Shown in pieces: positions 41,022 through 49,186 of a stretch of 64,000 bases of DNA (position 1 is its first letter; each line of letters opens with the position of its first letter). Source of the DNA: Cryptosporangium minutisporangium. GTDB taxonomy: Bacteria; Actinomycetota; Actinomycetes; Mycobacteriales; Cryptosporangiaceae. A model generated the notes under the pieces. It did not search any database. It was not told where the DNA came from and saw only the letters and a list, made by a program, of their open reading frames with translations. The DNA lies in assembly GCF_039536245.1 (NCBI RefSeq), contig NZ_BAAAYN010000036.1:1-64000 (forward strand), in the 5' to 3' direction. The position numbers and the translations under genes were made by a program.

Positions 41022-41412
41022 GGGGGCACCTTCTTCTCACGGGGGCCTTCGTGAGGCCGGTGGATTTCGGCGGGCGGATCACCGCGCCGATATCCACGGT
41101 GCGCCCCGTGCCGCGCCGATACCTCGGCCAGGAGTCGGATTCCCGTGTCCGGGCTAACCCCGGGACGTGCTGGGCCGTTGCTCAGGGCTGCTAGGCCGTG
41201 CCTCAAAGGTTCCGGCCGCCGTGGCCACGGTCCAGGCGGCGGTCCGGCAAGGCGGAGGTTCGTCCGGATGCCGCCGTCGTATCCGGACGAGCCGACAACG
41301 CGGCCGGTCGTCGTCTGGACCGCGGCCACGGCGGGTTGCTGGCCTTTGAGACACGGCCTGGCGCGCAGTGCCGATGGGCTGCCCTGGCGGCGGCCCTGAG
41401 CGTGGCGCTCGG
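41022..41412. other. Gene-free gap holding a long hairpin
   Basis: 391 bases upstream of pspC and downstream of the VOC gene. Most of it (41193-41359) is the hairpin listed next; the remainder is G+C-rich sequence in which I see no gene. Confidence 0.5.
41193..41359. repeat. Long imperfect hairpin element
   Basis: Arms 41193-41234 and 41316-41359 are complementary over about 42 bases with few mismatches, enclosing a second inverted repeat (CGTCCGGAT and ATCCGGACG). The right arm contains GGCCTTTGAGACAC, close to the GCCTTGAGACAC core of repeat family A, so it may be a diverged relative. It could fold into one long stem of about 165 bases. Confidence 0.7.
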
Positions 41413-41769
41413 CTACTGCTCGAAGATGCCGAACACGTTGCCTGCCGGGTCGCGGAAGCGCGCGGTCACCTCCGGAGCGTCCGCTCCGATCGGCTGGATC
41501 ACTTCGCCGCCGTGCTGAACCAGCGCCGCGATCGTCTTCTCGACGTCGTCCACCATGATGTAGATCAGCAGGCCGGGCTCGGACGCCGGCGGCCGCCCGG
41601 TGACCCACACTCCACTGACCTCGCCGACCGTGTCGTCGAACGCGAGCGCGCCGTCACCCCGCCGACGCAGCGCCCATCCGAAGACCCGGCTGTAGAAGTC
41701 GCCTGACTGCCGTACGTCGACGGCCGGAATCTCGAGATAGCAGAGCTTGCCGTTGGCCAATGTGGGCAT
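41413..41769 (-). CDS. VOC family (glyoxalase-like) protein
   Basis: A 118-residue single vicinal-oxygen-chelate domain: CYLEIPAVDV at the first strand, FYSRVFGWAL and the C-terminal FRDPAGNVFGIFEQ with the metal Glu. Substrate unknown. ATG 41769 has GGAG six bases upstream; a longer form from 41826 is not family-like. Confidence 0.85.
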   Translation of the reverse strand: MPTLANGKLCYLEIPAVDVRQSGDFYSRVFGWALRRRGDGALAFDDTVGEVSGVWVTGRPPASEPGLLIYIMVDDVEKTIAALVQHGGEVIQPIGADAPEVTARFRDPAGNVFGIFEQ

Positions 41770-41908
41770 CGCCGCTCCGTAACCGTCGTTTTCGGACCGT
41801 ACGCCGATAAGTGTGCCGTTCCGCACGCTGTATCGGGCGCTGTCGTCCGTGAAGTGCCATGAAATACCGATGTTCTCGGCTGACTCACGTACGCCGCACC
41901 CGTTCGGC

Positions 41909-42910
41909 TCAGGAATCGAGGCGACGCAGGCGTAGCACGGTGCCGGGTGGCGCTTGCGCGGCCAGCCACAGATCGTCGGGATCGACCACGCCGATCACTG
42001 GATATCCGCCGGTGACCGGGTGGTCGGCGAGGAAGAGCACCGGACCGGACGGTGGAATCTGCAACGCACCGGCCACCATGCCCTCGCTCGGCAGCTCGTC
42101 GGAGACCGCGCGGGCCAGCGGCGGCCCGTCCAGCCGGGCACCGACCCGGTCGCTCTGCGGTGTGACGGTCCAGCCGGTGACGTAGAGGGTCTCGACGGCC
42201 TCCGGGGTGAACCAGTCTTCGCGCGGCCCCGGGTGCACCCGCAGCACCGGCTCCGGCGGAATCTCCGGCTCGACGACCTGCCGGGCCGCGAATCCGGCCC
42301 GTACGCCGTCGAGGTCGAGTTCGCCGTCCGAGACCCAGGTGTCCTCGCGCTCGGCGCGGTCCGTGGCCACTGGGCGGCCGGATGCGTCCGGGCCGGCGTC
42401 GTCCGACGGGCGGGCACCGCCTGACCCGAGCGGAAGACGGTCGCCGTCGCGGACACGTGCCGGGCCGAGCCCGGACAGCGTGTCGGTGCTGCGGCTGCCG
42501 AGCACCGGCTCCACCGCGACGCCGCCGGCGACGGCCAGGTACGCGCGAACGCCGGCGCGAGCGGCGTCCACCCGGATTTCGGCACCGGCGGGAACCCCGA
42601 CCGCGGCACCGTGGGGCACCGGAACCCCGTCCACCGACAGCCGGCAGCGCGCCCCGGTGAGCGCGATCACGACGTCCGCATCGGGCACGGCCACGAGACC
42701 GCCGAGGGTCACCTCCAGCGCCGCCGCGGAGGCGGCGTTGCCGACGAGCGCGTTCGCGCGCGTCAGCGCGGGCAGATCGGCGGCGCCGGACCGCGGGACG
42801 CCCACGTGGGCCCAGCCGGGGCGGCCCCGGTCCTGGACGGTCGTGAGCGGGCCCCCGGACCGGATCGTCAGCACGGACCGGATCGTCAGCACGGACCGGA
42901 TCGTCAGCAC
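41909..42910 (-). CDS. pxpC: 5-oxoprolinase subunit C
   Basis: About 333 residues. PxpC (biotin-dependent carboxyltransferase-like, KipA family) works with PxpA and PxpB to open 5-oxoproline to glutamate using ATP. Family segments are GGPLTTVQDRGRPGW near the start, GSRSTDTLSGLG, QSDRVGARLDGPPL and LADHPVTGGYPVIG. The N-terminus is unusual: VLTIRS occurs three times, giving three in-frame GTG starts at 42910, 42892 and 42874, the first overlapping the pxpB stop. Most relatives would begin at the last one. No pxpA (LamB/YcsF) gene is in the window. Confidence 0.9.
   Translation of the reverse strand: MLTIRSVLTIRSVLTIRSGGPLTTVQDRGRPGWAHVGVPRSGAADLPALTRANALVGNAASAAALEVTLGGLVAVPDADVVIALTGARCRLSVDGVPVPHGAAVGVPAGAEIRVDAARAGVRAYLAVAGGVAVEPVLGSRSTDTLSGLGPARVRDGDRLPLGSGGARPSDDAGPDASGRPVATDRAEREDTWVSDGELDLDGVRAGFAARQVVEPEIPPEPVLRVHPGPREDWFTPEAVETLYVTGWTVTPQSDRVGARLDGPPLARAVSDELPSEGMVAGALQIPPSGPVLFLADHPVTGGYPVIGVVDPDDLWLAAQAPPGTVLRLRRLDS
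42857..42910 (-). repeat. 18-bp triplication over the pxpC start
   Basis: Three perfect consecutive copies of an 18-base unit (42857-42874, 42875-42892, 42893-42910). Each includes GTGCTGA on the minus strand, that is a GTG start codon overlapping a TGA in another frame. The upstream-most TGA ends pxpB. Confidence 0.9.
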
Positions 42911-43488
42911 GGGGTGAACCGCACCCGGTCGCCGGGGGAGAGCAGTGCGGGCGGGTCGGCGGCCGCGTCCCAGAGGGTCTGGTCGGTGCGACCGATCAGC
43001 TGCCAGCCGCCGGGGGAGGGGCGCGGGTACACGCCGGTGAAGTCCCCGGCCAGACCCACCGCGCCGACCGGTACCCGAGTCCGCGGCGAGCTGCGGCGCG
43101 GGACGCGCAACGGCTCCGGGAGCCCGGTGAGGTAGCCGAAGCCGGGTGCGAACCCGGTGAACGCGACCGTGTAGACCGCGCCGGTGTGCAGCGCCACGAC
43201 CCCGTCCACGTCGACGCCGGCCAGGGCGGCGACGTCCTCGAGGTCGGGGCCGTCGTACCGGACACAGATGGTCAGCTCCCGGCCGACCTGCTCCGGCGCT
43301 TCGTCCGGACGCCACGCCGCTGCCCACCGGAGATCCGGGGCCTGGCCGGGACTGGTGCGCACCAGCACGGTGCGCGCCCCCGGGACGACGTCCTCGATCC
43401 CGGGCAGCGCACGCCGGACGATCTCCGCCCGCAGCGCCGCCGGGTCGCTGGTCTCGATCAGTTCGGCGTCCCGACCCATCCGGCTCAT
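42904..43488 (-). CDS. pxpB: 5-oxoprolinase subunit B
   Basis: About 194 residues, KipI/PxpB family. The signature FTGFAPGFGYLTGLP is intact, with ELTICVRYDGPDLEDVA before it and RTDQTLWD near the end. ATG 43488 (or 43479) gives the family N-terminus. It overlaps the pxpC start, so PxpB and PxpC are made together. Confidence 0.9.
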   Translation of the reverse strand: MSRMGRDAELIETSDPAALRAEIVRRALPGIEDVVPGARTVLVRTSPGQAPDLRWAAAWRPDEAPEQVGRELTICVRYDGPDLEDVAALAGVDVDGVVALHTGAVYTVAFTGFAPGFGYLTGLPEPLRVPRRSSPRTRVPVGAVGLAGDFTGVYPRPSPGGWQLIGRTDQTLWDAAADPPALLSPGDRVRFTPC

Positions 43489-43504
43489 GCGTGGGTTGTT
43501 CGGC

Positions 43505-44443
43505 TCAGTCGTGCCACTCGACGGACGAGGTGATCCGGCCGATGACGCTCCGCCAGGCGAGCGCGACCTGCTCGGCGCCGATCCTCTTGAGCTTGCGGCG
43601 GCCGAAGAACCCCTTGGCGCGCAGGGCCTCGTCCAGATCGTCGAGCGGACTGCCGGGGGCGAGGACGGCCTCGACCTCGGCGAGTTCCAGCGCGTACGCC
43701 AGGTCGCGGGCGAGCTCACCGGCGCCGATGATCAGGTCGCGCTCCCACACGTCCCGGCCGCCGCGGAGGTTCTCGACCACGAGGTCGAGTTCGTAGCGGT
43801 CCTCGTCGTCCGGGACGACCAGGTCGGGGGTGATCGTCTCGACCAGTTCCGCCCAGCTCTCGCTGTCGGCCAGGTCGTGGACGGCACCGGACTTCACGAA
43901 CGCGACGAGCGACTCCGGCTCGTGGAAGAGGTGGAGCTTGCCTGCGGTGGCGAGGAACACCGCCTCTTCCTCGCCGGCGGCGACCCGGGCTCGGCCGGGC
44001 TCCTCGTCGAGTGGCTCCTCGTCGTCGAGCGCGGTTTCGTCGTCGAGGTCGTCGTCGAGGTCGTCGTCGAGGTTGCTGTCGCGGGTGCGGCGGCGCTCGT
44101 CCTTGTCGTCGTCCTCGTCCTCGGCGGAGTCGCGGGCGGGGCGATCGTCGTCGTCCTCGTCCGTGTCGTCGGCGTCCCCGGCGGCGAGCGCTTCGGCTTC
44201 GAGCTCCTCGTCGATGTCGTCGTCGACCGGCTCCTCTTCGACGACCCGGTACTGCCGGAGCGTCAGACCGACCCCGCCGCGCGGTAGCGCGATCTCGACC
44301 GGGTCGATGCCGAGCGCGGCCCAGTACTCGGCCACACGGGCCGACCGTTCACCCTCCGGCGCGTCGTCCTCGGCGGCCTCGGGTTCGTCGTCGGTCACCG
44401 CGTCCTCACGCGGTTCGACGTCCTCCGGGTGCCTGCCCGCCAC
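43505..44443 (-). CDS. Conserved acidic protein of unknown function
   Basis: About 312 residues from GTG 44443, which has AGGAGGAG just upstream. The N-terminal part has VAEYWAALGIDPVEIALP, then a strongly acidic low-complexity stretch with DLDDDLDDDLDDE-type repeats (roughly 80-140). A conserved C-terminal domain has FLATAGKLHLF, ERDLIIGAGELARDLAYAL and ALRAKGFFGRRKLKRIG. I do not recognise a function. The spacing to pxpB is 16 bases, so they may share a transcript. Confidence 0.7.
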   Translation of the reverse strand: MAGRHPEDVEPREDAVTDDEPEAAEDDAPEGERSARVAEYWAALGIDPVEIALPRGGVGLTLRQYRVVEEEPVDDDIDEELEAEALAAGDADDTDEDDDDRPARDSAEDEDDDKDERRRTRDSNLDDDLDDDLDDETALDDEEPLDEEPGRARVAAGEEEAVFLATAGKLHLFHEPESLVAFVKSGAVHDLADSESWAELVETITPDLVVPDDEDRYELDLVVENLRGGRDVWERDLIIGAGELARDLAYALELAEVEAVLAPGSPLDDLDEALRAKGFFGRRKLKRIGAEQVALAWRSVIGRITSSVEWHD

Positions 44444-44520
44444 GGCTCCTCCTGGGTGCGGCCGATTCGTCCGCACCTACCTTAGGGCCGATGGGCATCC
44501 GGGTGGTGAGCGCCACCCGA

Positions 44521-44612
44521 CGAGGCTTATTCGGGCTCGGTTCGCCCGCTCGCTGTTCAGGGCTCCGATCTGCGAAGACGGGCCGCGGTGGGCCGGACCC
44601 GAATAAGTCTCG
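44521..44612 (-). terminator. Long-loop hairpin ending the 44618 gene
   Basis: CGAGGCTTATTCGGG (44521-44535) pairs with CCCGAATAAGTCTCG (44598-44612), 15 pairs with one G-U, enclosing 62 G+C-rich bases. It begins five bases after the stop of the minus-strand gene. Confidence 0.55.
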
Positions 44613-44617
44613 CTGTT

Positions 44618-45124
44618 TCAGCCGCCGTCGTTGTCGATGTCGAGTTGCGGCTCGTCGTCGTCCCACCACGCGGCGATCGCGGTCGTCTTTCCGGGGCCGG
44701 TGAACTGAATCTGCACCCGCGTCGGGCTCAGCTGTTTGACCTGCGGGGTGTAACCCGTTTCCGGGTACGTATCGATGACTATGACTCGTTCGCTGGTCCA
44801 CTGGATCTTGGCCCAGCCGCCGGTGGTCGACACCGTGCTGAGGTAGTTCAGTTGCCCGTTCTCGTCTTCCCAGGTCTGCGGTGTCGGCGTGGCGGCGTTG
44901 CTGGTCTCGGCCGTCGGTCGGGGAGTAGGACTGCGGGTCTTTCCGGCCGCCGGAGGTGGACCGGTGGATCGCGGCGCGGAATCTTTCAATTCTCGCGCCG
45001 AAGGTGGATTTGACCGATCTGGGACGGCTGCATAAAGGACGAGACGAACACCAAACCACGAAACGGTCACTGCTAAGGCGGTGGTACCAAGCCAAAGCAA
45101 GGTGAGCCGTACCGCACGAGGCAT
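44618..45124 (-). CDS. Membrane-anchored hypothetical protein
   Basis: About 168 residues: one N-terminal membrane span (about 8-32), a Ser/Thr/Pro-rich linker (45-85) and a small C-terminal beta-type domain ending in an acidic DDDEPQLDIDND stretch. Not recognised. ATG 45124 is preferred over 45133 because an AAAGGA lies at usable distance only for the former. It is divergent from the response regulator, with only 35 bases between starts, so the two are probably co-regulated. Confidence 0.6.
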   Translation of the reverse strand: MPRAVRLTLLWLGTTALAVTVSWFGVRLVLYAAVPDRSNPPSARELKDSAPRSTGPPPAAGKTRSPTPRPTAETSNAATPTPQTWEDENGQLNYLSTVSTTGGWAKIQWTSERVIVIDTYPETGYTPQVKQLSPTRVQIQFTGPGKTTAIAAWWDDDEPQLDIDNDGG

Positions 45125-45159
45125 ACCGTCCATCCTTTCATCGGGCTACCGTGCCGGAC

Positions 45160-45846
45160 ATGCCGACCGTGTTGCTCGTCGAGGACGACCCCACGATCCG
45201 TAGCGCCCTTGTACGTTCTCTGTCAAAGGCGGGCCACGTGGTCCGTGCTGTGGGAACCGCGCTGGACGCCCTACGGGAAGTCACTTCAGCGCGTCCCGAC
45301 GTAGTAATCCTCGACCTAGGACTACCCGACTTGGACGGTGCGGACGCATTGCGCATGTTGCGTGGCGTTTGTGATGTTCCAGTTGTGGTGGCGACCGCCC
45401 GTGACAACGAGCGGGAGATCGTCCGTCTGCTGAACTCCGGTGCCGACGACTACCTCGTCAAGCCGTTCTCGTTCGAGCACCTGACCGCGCGGATGACCGC
45501 GGTGCTGCGTCGGAGCAGCCCGGGTGAGGTGCGGCGTGACCCGACGCTTACCGTGGGTGGTCTCCGGATCGACCTGAACCGTCGCGAGGCGGTGCTCGAC
45601 GGCGCGCCGCTCGACCTGGCGCGCCGGGAGTTCGACCTGCTCGCCTACTTGGCGGCCCGGCCGGGCACCGTGGTGAGCCGGCGGGAGCTCGTCGAGGCGG
45701 TGTGGCGCCAGCCGGCGGTCGGCGGTGACCAGACGATCGATGTGCACTTGTCCTGGTTGCGCCGCAAGCTAGGAGAGACCGCGGCTGCCCCGCGGTACCT
45801 CCGGACCGTTCGTGGGGTAGGTGTGAAGCTCGTGGATCCCACATGA
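45160..45846 (+). CDS. OmpR-family response regulator
   Basis: A 228-residue regulator: receiver domain with acidic pocket Asp9-Asp10, phospho-acceptor Asp52 (ILDLGLPDLDG) and Lys101 (YLVKPF), then a winged-helix DNA-binding domain from about 130. ATG 45160 gives the standard MPTVLLVEDD start. A TACCGT box at 45147-45152 suggests a leaderless transcript; GTG 45151 is an alternative start. The partner kinase gene follows after 13 bases. Confidence 0.92.
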   Translation: MPTVLLVEDDPTIRSALVRSLSKAGHVVRAVGTALDALREVTSARPDVVILDLGLPDLDGADALRMLRGVCDVPVVVATARDNEREIVRLLNSGADDYLVKPFSFEHLTARMTAVLRRSSPGEVRRDPTLTVGGLRIDLNRREAVLDGAPLDLARREFDLLAYLAARPGTVVSRRELVEAVWRQPAVGGDQTIDVHLSWLRRKLGETAAAPRYLRTVRGVGVKLVDPT

Positions 45847-45859
45847 GACCGGGCCACCG

Positions 45860-47326
45860 ATGAGGCGGGCCCTCGCGCTGGTCGCGCTGGCGACCACCTC
45901 GATGGTCTCGCTGGCCTTCGTCGTGCCGCTGCTCCTGGTCGTGCATCAGATCGCCCGCGACCGGGCGATCACCGATGCCCAGCGCCAGGCGGACGCGGTG
46001 GTGTCCGTGCTGACCGCGACGACGGTCTCGCAGGACATCGAGAACGCGCTGGTGACGATCCCGGCGTGGAAGCAGGACGGCCTGGCTATCCATCTACCTA
46101 GCCAGAGCGAGCCGATCGGGACCGCGAGGGCCAAGCCTGCCGACATCCGACTCGTCCGGAACAGCGCGGACGAGTCGATCACCGCCGACGTCGACGGTGG
46201 GGTCGTCTATCTGCGGCCGACCACGCTTTCGTCCGGCGACGACACTGCGGTCATCGAGGTGTTCATCCCCTCGGAGGCGCTCAGCCGCGGGGTCACCGGT
46301 GCCTCGGTGGCGCTCATCCTGGTCGCGTTGGGGCTGGTCGTGGGTTCGGTGGTGGTCGCCGACCGGTTGGCAGCGAAAGTCGTCGGTGCGACCCGAAATC
46401 TCGCGGCGGTGGCGCGCGCGTTCGGTGACGGCAACCTGGAGGCCCGGGTCGAGCCGTCCGGTCCACGGGAGCTGTCCGAGGCCGGCGTCTCGTTCAACAC
46501 GATGGCCGATCGGGTCGTCGCCACACTGGACGCCGAGCGCGAACTCGCCGCCGACCTGTCGCATCGCCTCCGAACACCGCTGACGGCCCTCCGGCTGGAC
46601 GCCGAAGCGCTGGACGACGGCGTGGACGCCGCCCGCATCCGGGAGGCCGTCGCAACGCTGGAGCGCGAGGTCGACGTCATCATCCAGACCGCGCGCCGGC
46701 CGCTCTCCGAGCGCGGCCCGGAGTGGTGCGACCTGGCCGAGGTGGTCGCGGACCGGGTCGACTTCTGGGGCGCCCTCGCGGAGGACGAGCACCGCGACTG
46801 CCGGCTGGCCGGCGTCGGGCGGCGGGTGCCGGTCGGGGTGTCCCGTACCGAGCTGGTGTCGATCGTCGACGTGTTGCTGGGCAACGTGTTCCGGCACACC
46901 GCGCCGGGGGTGGCGTTCGCGGTCAGCGTGCTCGTGCTGCGCGGGCCGGTGGCCGCCCTGGTCGTCGAGGACGCCGGAACCGGTATTCGCCACCCACGGA
47001 TGGCCGTGCGGCGGGGGAACAGCGGCGGTGGCTCGACCGGCCTCGGCCTCGACATCGTGCGTCGGGTGGCGGAGGCCGCCGGAGGTTCGATCCGAATCGA
47101 CACGAGCCCGATGGGCGGAGCCCGAATCCGCGTCGACCTGGCGATGCTCGACCCGGCGGTGTTCGGACACGGTCGCGGTGGCGTCATGCCGGACCGAAAA
47201 GACACCGATCGTTCGTGGCCGGATGTGCCTCGTGGGACGGGTGATTATCGGCCATTGCACCGGGCGGTCGGAGCCTTGAGGGCAATGCGGAAGACGCGGG
47301 TTAACTCGCGATCAGAGAGACCTTAA
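45860..47326 (+). CDS. Sensor histidine kinase
   Basis: A 488-residue membrane kinase. Two membrane spans (about 8-30 and 148-172) flank an extracytoplasmic sensor of about 115 residues with no recognisable fold. HAMP and dimerisation regions follow with phospho-acceptor His235 in DLSHRLRTPLT, then the ATPase domain with Asn342, DAGTGI and GSTGLGLDI. About 50 extra residues follow the ATPase domain. Signal unknown; the neighbouring membrane-anchored gene at 44618 may be a target or accessory. Confidence 0.92.
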   Translation: MRRALALVALATTSMVSLAFVVPLLLVVHQIARDRAITDAQRQADAVVSVLTATTVSQDIENALVTIPAWKQDGLAIHLPSQSEPIGTARAKPADIRLVRNSADESITADVDGGVVYLRPTTLSSGDDTAVIEVFIPSEALSRGVTGASVALILVALGLVVGSVVVADRLAAKVVGATRNLAAVARAFGDGNLEARVEPSGPRELSEAGVSFNTMADRVVATLDAERELAADLSHRLRTPLTALRLDAEALDDGVDAARIREAVATLEREVDVIIQTARRPLSERGPEWCDLAEVVADRVDFWGALAEDEHRDCRLAGVGRRVPVGVSRTELVSIVDVLLGNVFRHTAPGVAFAVSVLVLRGPVAALVVEDAGTGIRHPRMAVRRGNSGGGSTGLGLDIVRRVAEAAGGSIRIDTSPMGGARIRVDLAMLDPAVFGHGRGGVMPDRKDTDRSWPDVPRGTGDYRPLHRAVGALRAMRKTRVNSRSERP

Positions 47327-47433
47327 CGAAACCTCAAAGGGCTTCCGACTGGTCAGCAGTGCATCGTAACGTTCAGTTGTCAGACACCCCGCGAACCGAC
47401 GCCGACCCCCCGGGCGCCGGACGCAACCGAAGC

Positions 47434-47486
47434 GCGGTGGGACAGGGCAGGCTTAGATCCCCCCGTCCCACCGCGTAAGGTTTTTC
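47434..47486 (+). terminator. Intrinsic terminator after the kinase gene
   Basis: GCGGTGGGAC (47434-47443) and GTCCCACCGC (47465-47474) form a perfect 10-base-pair stem with a 21-base loop, followed by GTAAGGTTTTTCT. Confidence 0.75.
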
Positions 47487-47519
47487 TGGGGCATTTCCGT
47501 CGCACTATTTCCGCCGGTA

Positions 47520-48197
47520 TTATCGCTGCTCGCGGGGCGACGAGTGGCCAGCGGTTTCCGCGGGCCACGCGCGCAGGGTGAGGACGGCGATCGTTTCGAG
47601 CTCGGAGCGAGTCGCGCCGTCGCGAGCCTGCTGGGACATGCCCTGAATTGCGACGCCGGTGAGGCGCGCCAGGGCCCCGGAATCGGTATCGGTCGGCAAA
47701 ATTCCGGCGTCGACGTCGTCTTGGATTCGGCGCGATATCACGGCGATGTTCGCATTCCGGCGATCCCGGAGCAGCTGCTCGACGTCGGCTGAATCGGGCC
47801 CGCAATTCGTGGCTGCACTGACCACGAGACACCCCGGGGGGTGGTGTGGCGCGGTGTATTCCGCCGCGGCCTCCCACAGCATTCGAGAGACCGCCGCGCG
47901 GGCGGTGTTTTCCTCTTCCAGTGCCCGCGCCGTAAATGCACCGTGCGTCCGGCTGTAAACGTCGACGACTTCGCGAAACAGCGTCTTCTTGTCCCCGAAT
48001 GCCGCATAAAGACTCGGCGCGCCGATGCCCATCCGCTTGGCGAGCGTCGAGATCGGCGTCGCCTCGTAGCCGTGGGCCCAGAACTCCTCGAGTGCGGCCT
48101 GCAGGGCGCGGTCCCGGTCGAACCCGCGTGGTCGCCCCCGCGCGGGTTGGCGGGGGGTGGGGTTCGCGGCGCCCGTGTCCGTCGTCACGGCGCTCAT
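47520..48197 (-). CDS. TetR family repressor
   Basis: A 225-residue TetR protein: helix-turn-helix at about 28-72 (ALEEFWAHGYEATPISTLAKRMG) followed by a helical ligand domain with Cys residues in PPGCLVVSAATNC. Relatives with this C-terminal pattern often control neighbouring oxidoreductases. It is divergent from the SDR gene; two operator-like palindromes fill the gap, so it most likely represses both itself and the SDR. Confidence 0.9.
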   Translation of the reverse strand: MSAVTTDTGAANPTPRQPARGRPRGFDRDRALQAALEEFWAHGYEATPISTLAKRMGIGAPSLYAAFGDKKTLFREVVDVYSRTHGAFTARALEEENTARAAVSRMLWEAAAEYTAPHHPPGCLVVSAATNCGPDSADVEQLLRDRRNANIAVISRRIQDDVDAGILPTDTDSGALARLTGVAIQGMSQQARDGATRSELETIAVLTLRAWPAETAGHSSPREQR

Positions 48198-48217
48198 TCT
48201 ATAGCGCTCGCTAGAGA
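48198..48217. promoter_or_regulatory. TetR operator 1
   Basis: TCTATAGCGCTCGCTAGAGA, an inverted repeat with TAGCG/CGCTA cores, directly adjoining the TetR start codon. Repeated 37 bases away as operator 2. Confidence 0.8.
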
Positions 48218-48234
48218 ATGTCGGCTACGGTAAT

Positions 48235-48254
48235 TCTGTAGCGACCGCTAGAGA
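48235..48254. promoter_or_regulatory. TetR operator 2
   Basis: TCTGTAGCGACCGCTAGAGA, same design as operator 1 with two central changes, 13 bases before the SDR start and overlapping its ribosome-site region (GAAAGGACC). Confidence 0.8.
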
Positions 48255-48267
48255 AAGGACCTCCCAC

Positions 48268-49056
48268 ATGGGTGCGCTCGACGGAAAGACCAGCCTCGTC
48301 ACCGGCGCCAGCCGTGGAATCGGCCGGGCAATCGCCCGTCGTCTCGCCGCCGACGGCTCGCTCGTCGCCGTGCACTACGGGACGAACGCGACAGCCGCCG
48401 ACGAGACGGTCGGCCTGATCCGAGCGGCCGGCGGGGAAGCGTTCCCGCTCGGGGCCGAGCTCGGTGTCCCGGGCGACGTCGAGCGGCTCTGGGACGCGTT
48501 CGACGACGCACTGGCCGCCCGGGGTGTGCCGCTCGGCGTGGACGTCGTCGTCAACAACGCGGCGATCGGATCGTCCGGTCCGCTCACGAAGACCACGGCG
48601 GAGGAGTTCGACCGAGTGTTCGCCGTCAACGTCAAGGCGCCGTTCTTCCTGGTGCAGCAGGCGCTCGACCGGATCCGCGACGGCGGGCGGATCATCAACG
48701 TCTCGTCCGGCGTCACTCGGATCGCATTACCGGAGACGCTGGCTTACTCGATGAGCAAGGGTGCGCTGAACACGTTCAGCTTCACGCTGGCGCACGAACT
48801 GGGCGTCCGGGGTATCACGGTCAACGCGGTGGCGCCCGGGATCGTGGACACGGACGTCAACGCCGATTGGCTCCGAGCCGATCCGGCCGCGCGGGCGCAC
48901 GCGGCGAGCTACTCGGTGTTCGAGCGGGTGGGGGAGCCGGAGGACGTCGCCGAGGTGGTCGCGTTCCTGGCGTCCCCCGCCGCGGGGTGGGTCACCGGCC
49001 AGGTCGTCGACGCCACCGGCGGCTCGCACCTGGGCGCCGCCCCCCTCCGCTCCTGA
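48268..49056 (+). CDS. Short-chain dehydrogenase/reductase
   Basis: A 262-residue classical SDR: cofactor loop TGASRGIG at 12-19, NNAA, catalytic Tyr160 and Lys164 (YSMSK). Cofactor and substrate are not determinable, though HYG after the second strand lacks an acidic NAD-type residue and hints at NADP. Probably de-repressed when the divergent TetR binds its ligand. Confidence 0.9.
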   Translation: MGALDGKTSLVTGASRGIGRAIARRLAADGSLVAVHYGTNATAADETVGLIRAAGGEAFPLGAELGVPGDVERLWDAFDDALAARGVPLGVDVVVNNAAIGSSGPLTKTTAEEFDRVFAVNVKAPFFLVQQALDRIRDGGRIINVSSGVTRIALPETLAYSMSKGALNTFSFTLAHELGVRGITVNAVAPGIVDTDVNADWLRADPAARAHAASYSVFERVGEPEDVAEVVAFLASPAAGWVTGQVVDATGGSHLGAAPLRS

Positions 49057-49070
49057 AGGTGCCTTGCACT

Positions 49071-49186
49071 GACCTGGAGCCCGCCGAGGACGAGGCTGGC
49101 GTCCTCGCGCAAGGCCGCCTCGACCTTTGCGTGGTCTCAAGGCCAAACGCGAGGCCGCCAGGCTCGCCCCTCGGCGGGCCGTGCAC
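49071..49186 (-). repeat. Dispersed palindromic repeat family A, copy 5
   Basis: Reverse orientation, from GACCTGGAGCCCGCC to GGCGGGCCGTGCAC. Its arms are the best paired of the set: CCCGCCGAGG, CGAG, CTGGCG and CCTCGCG all have partners on the other side. Between the convergent SDR and aldehyde dehydrogenase genes; the latter stops with TAG immediately at its end. Confidence 0.85.
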
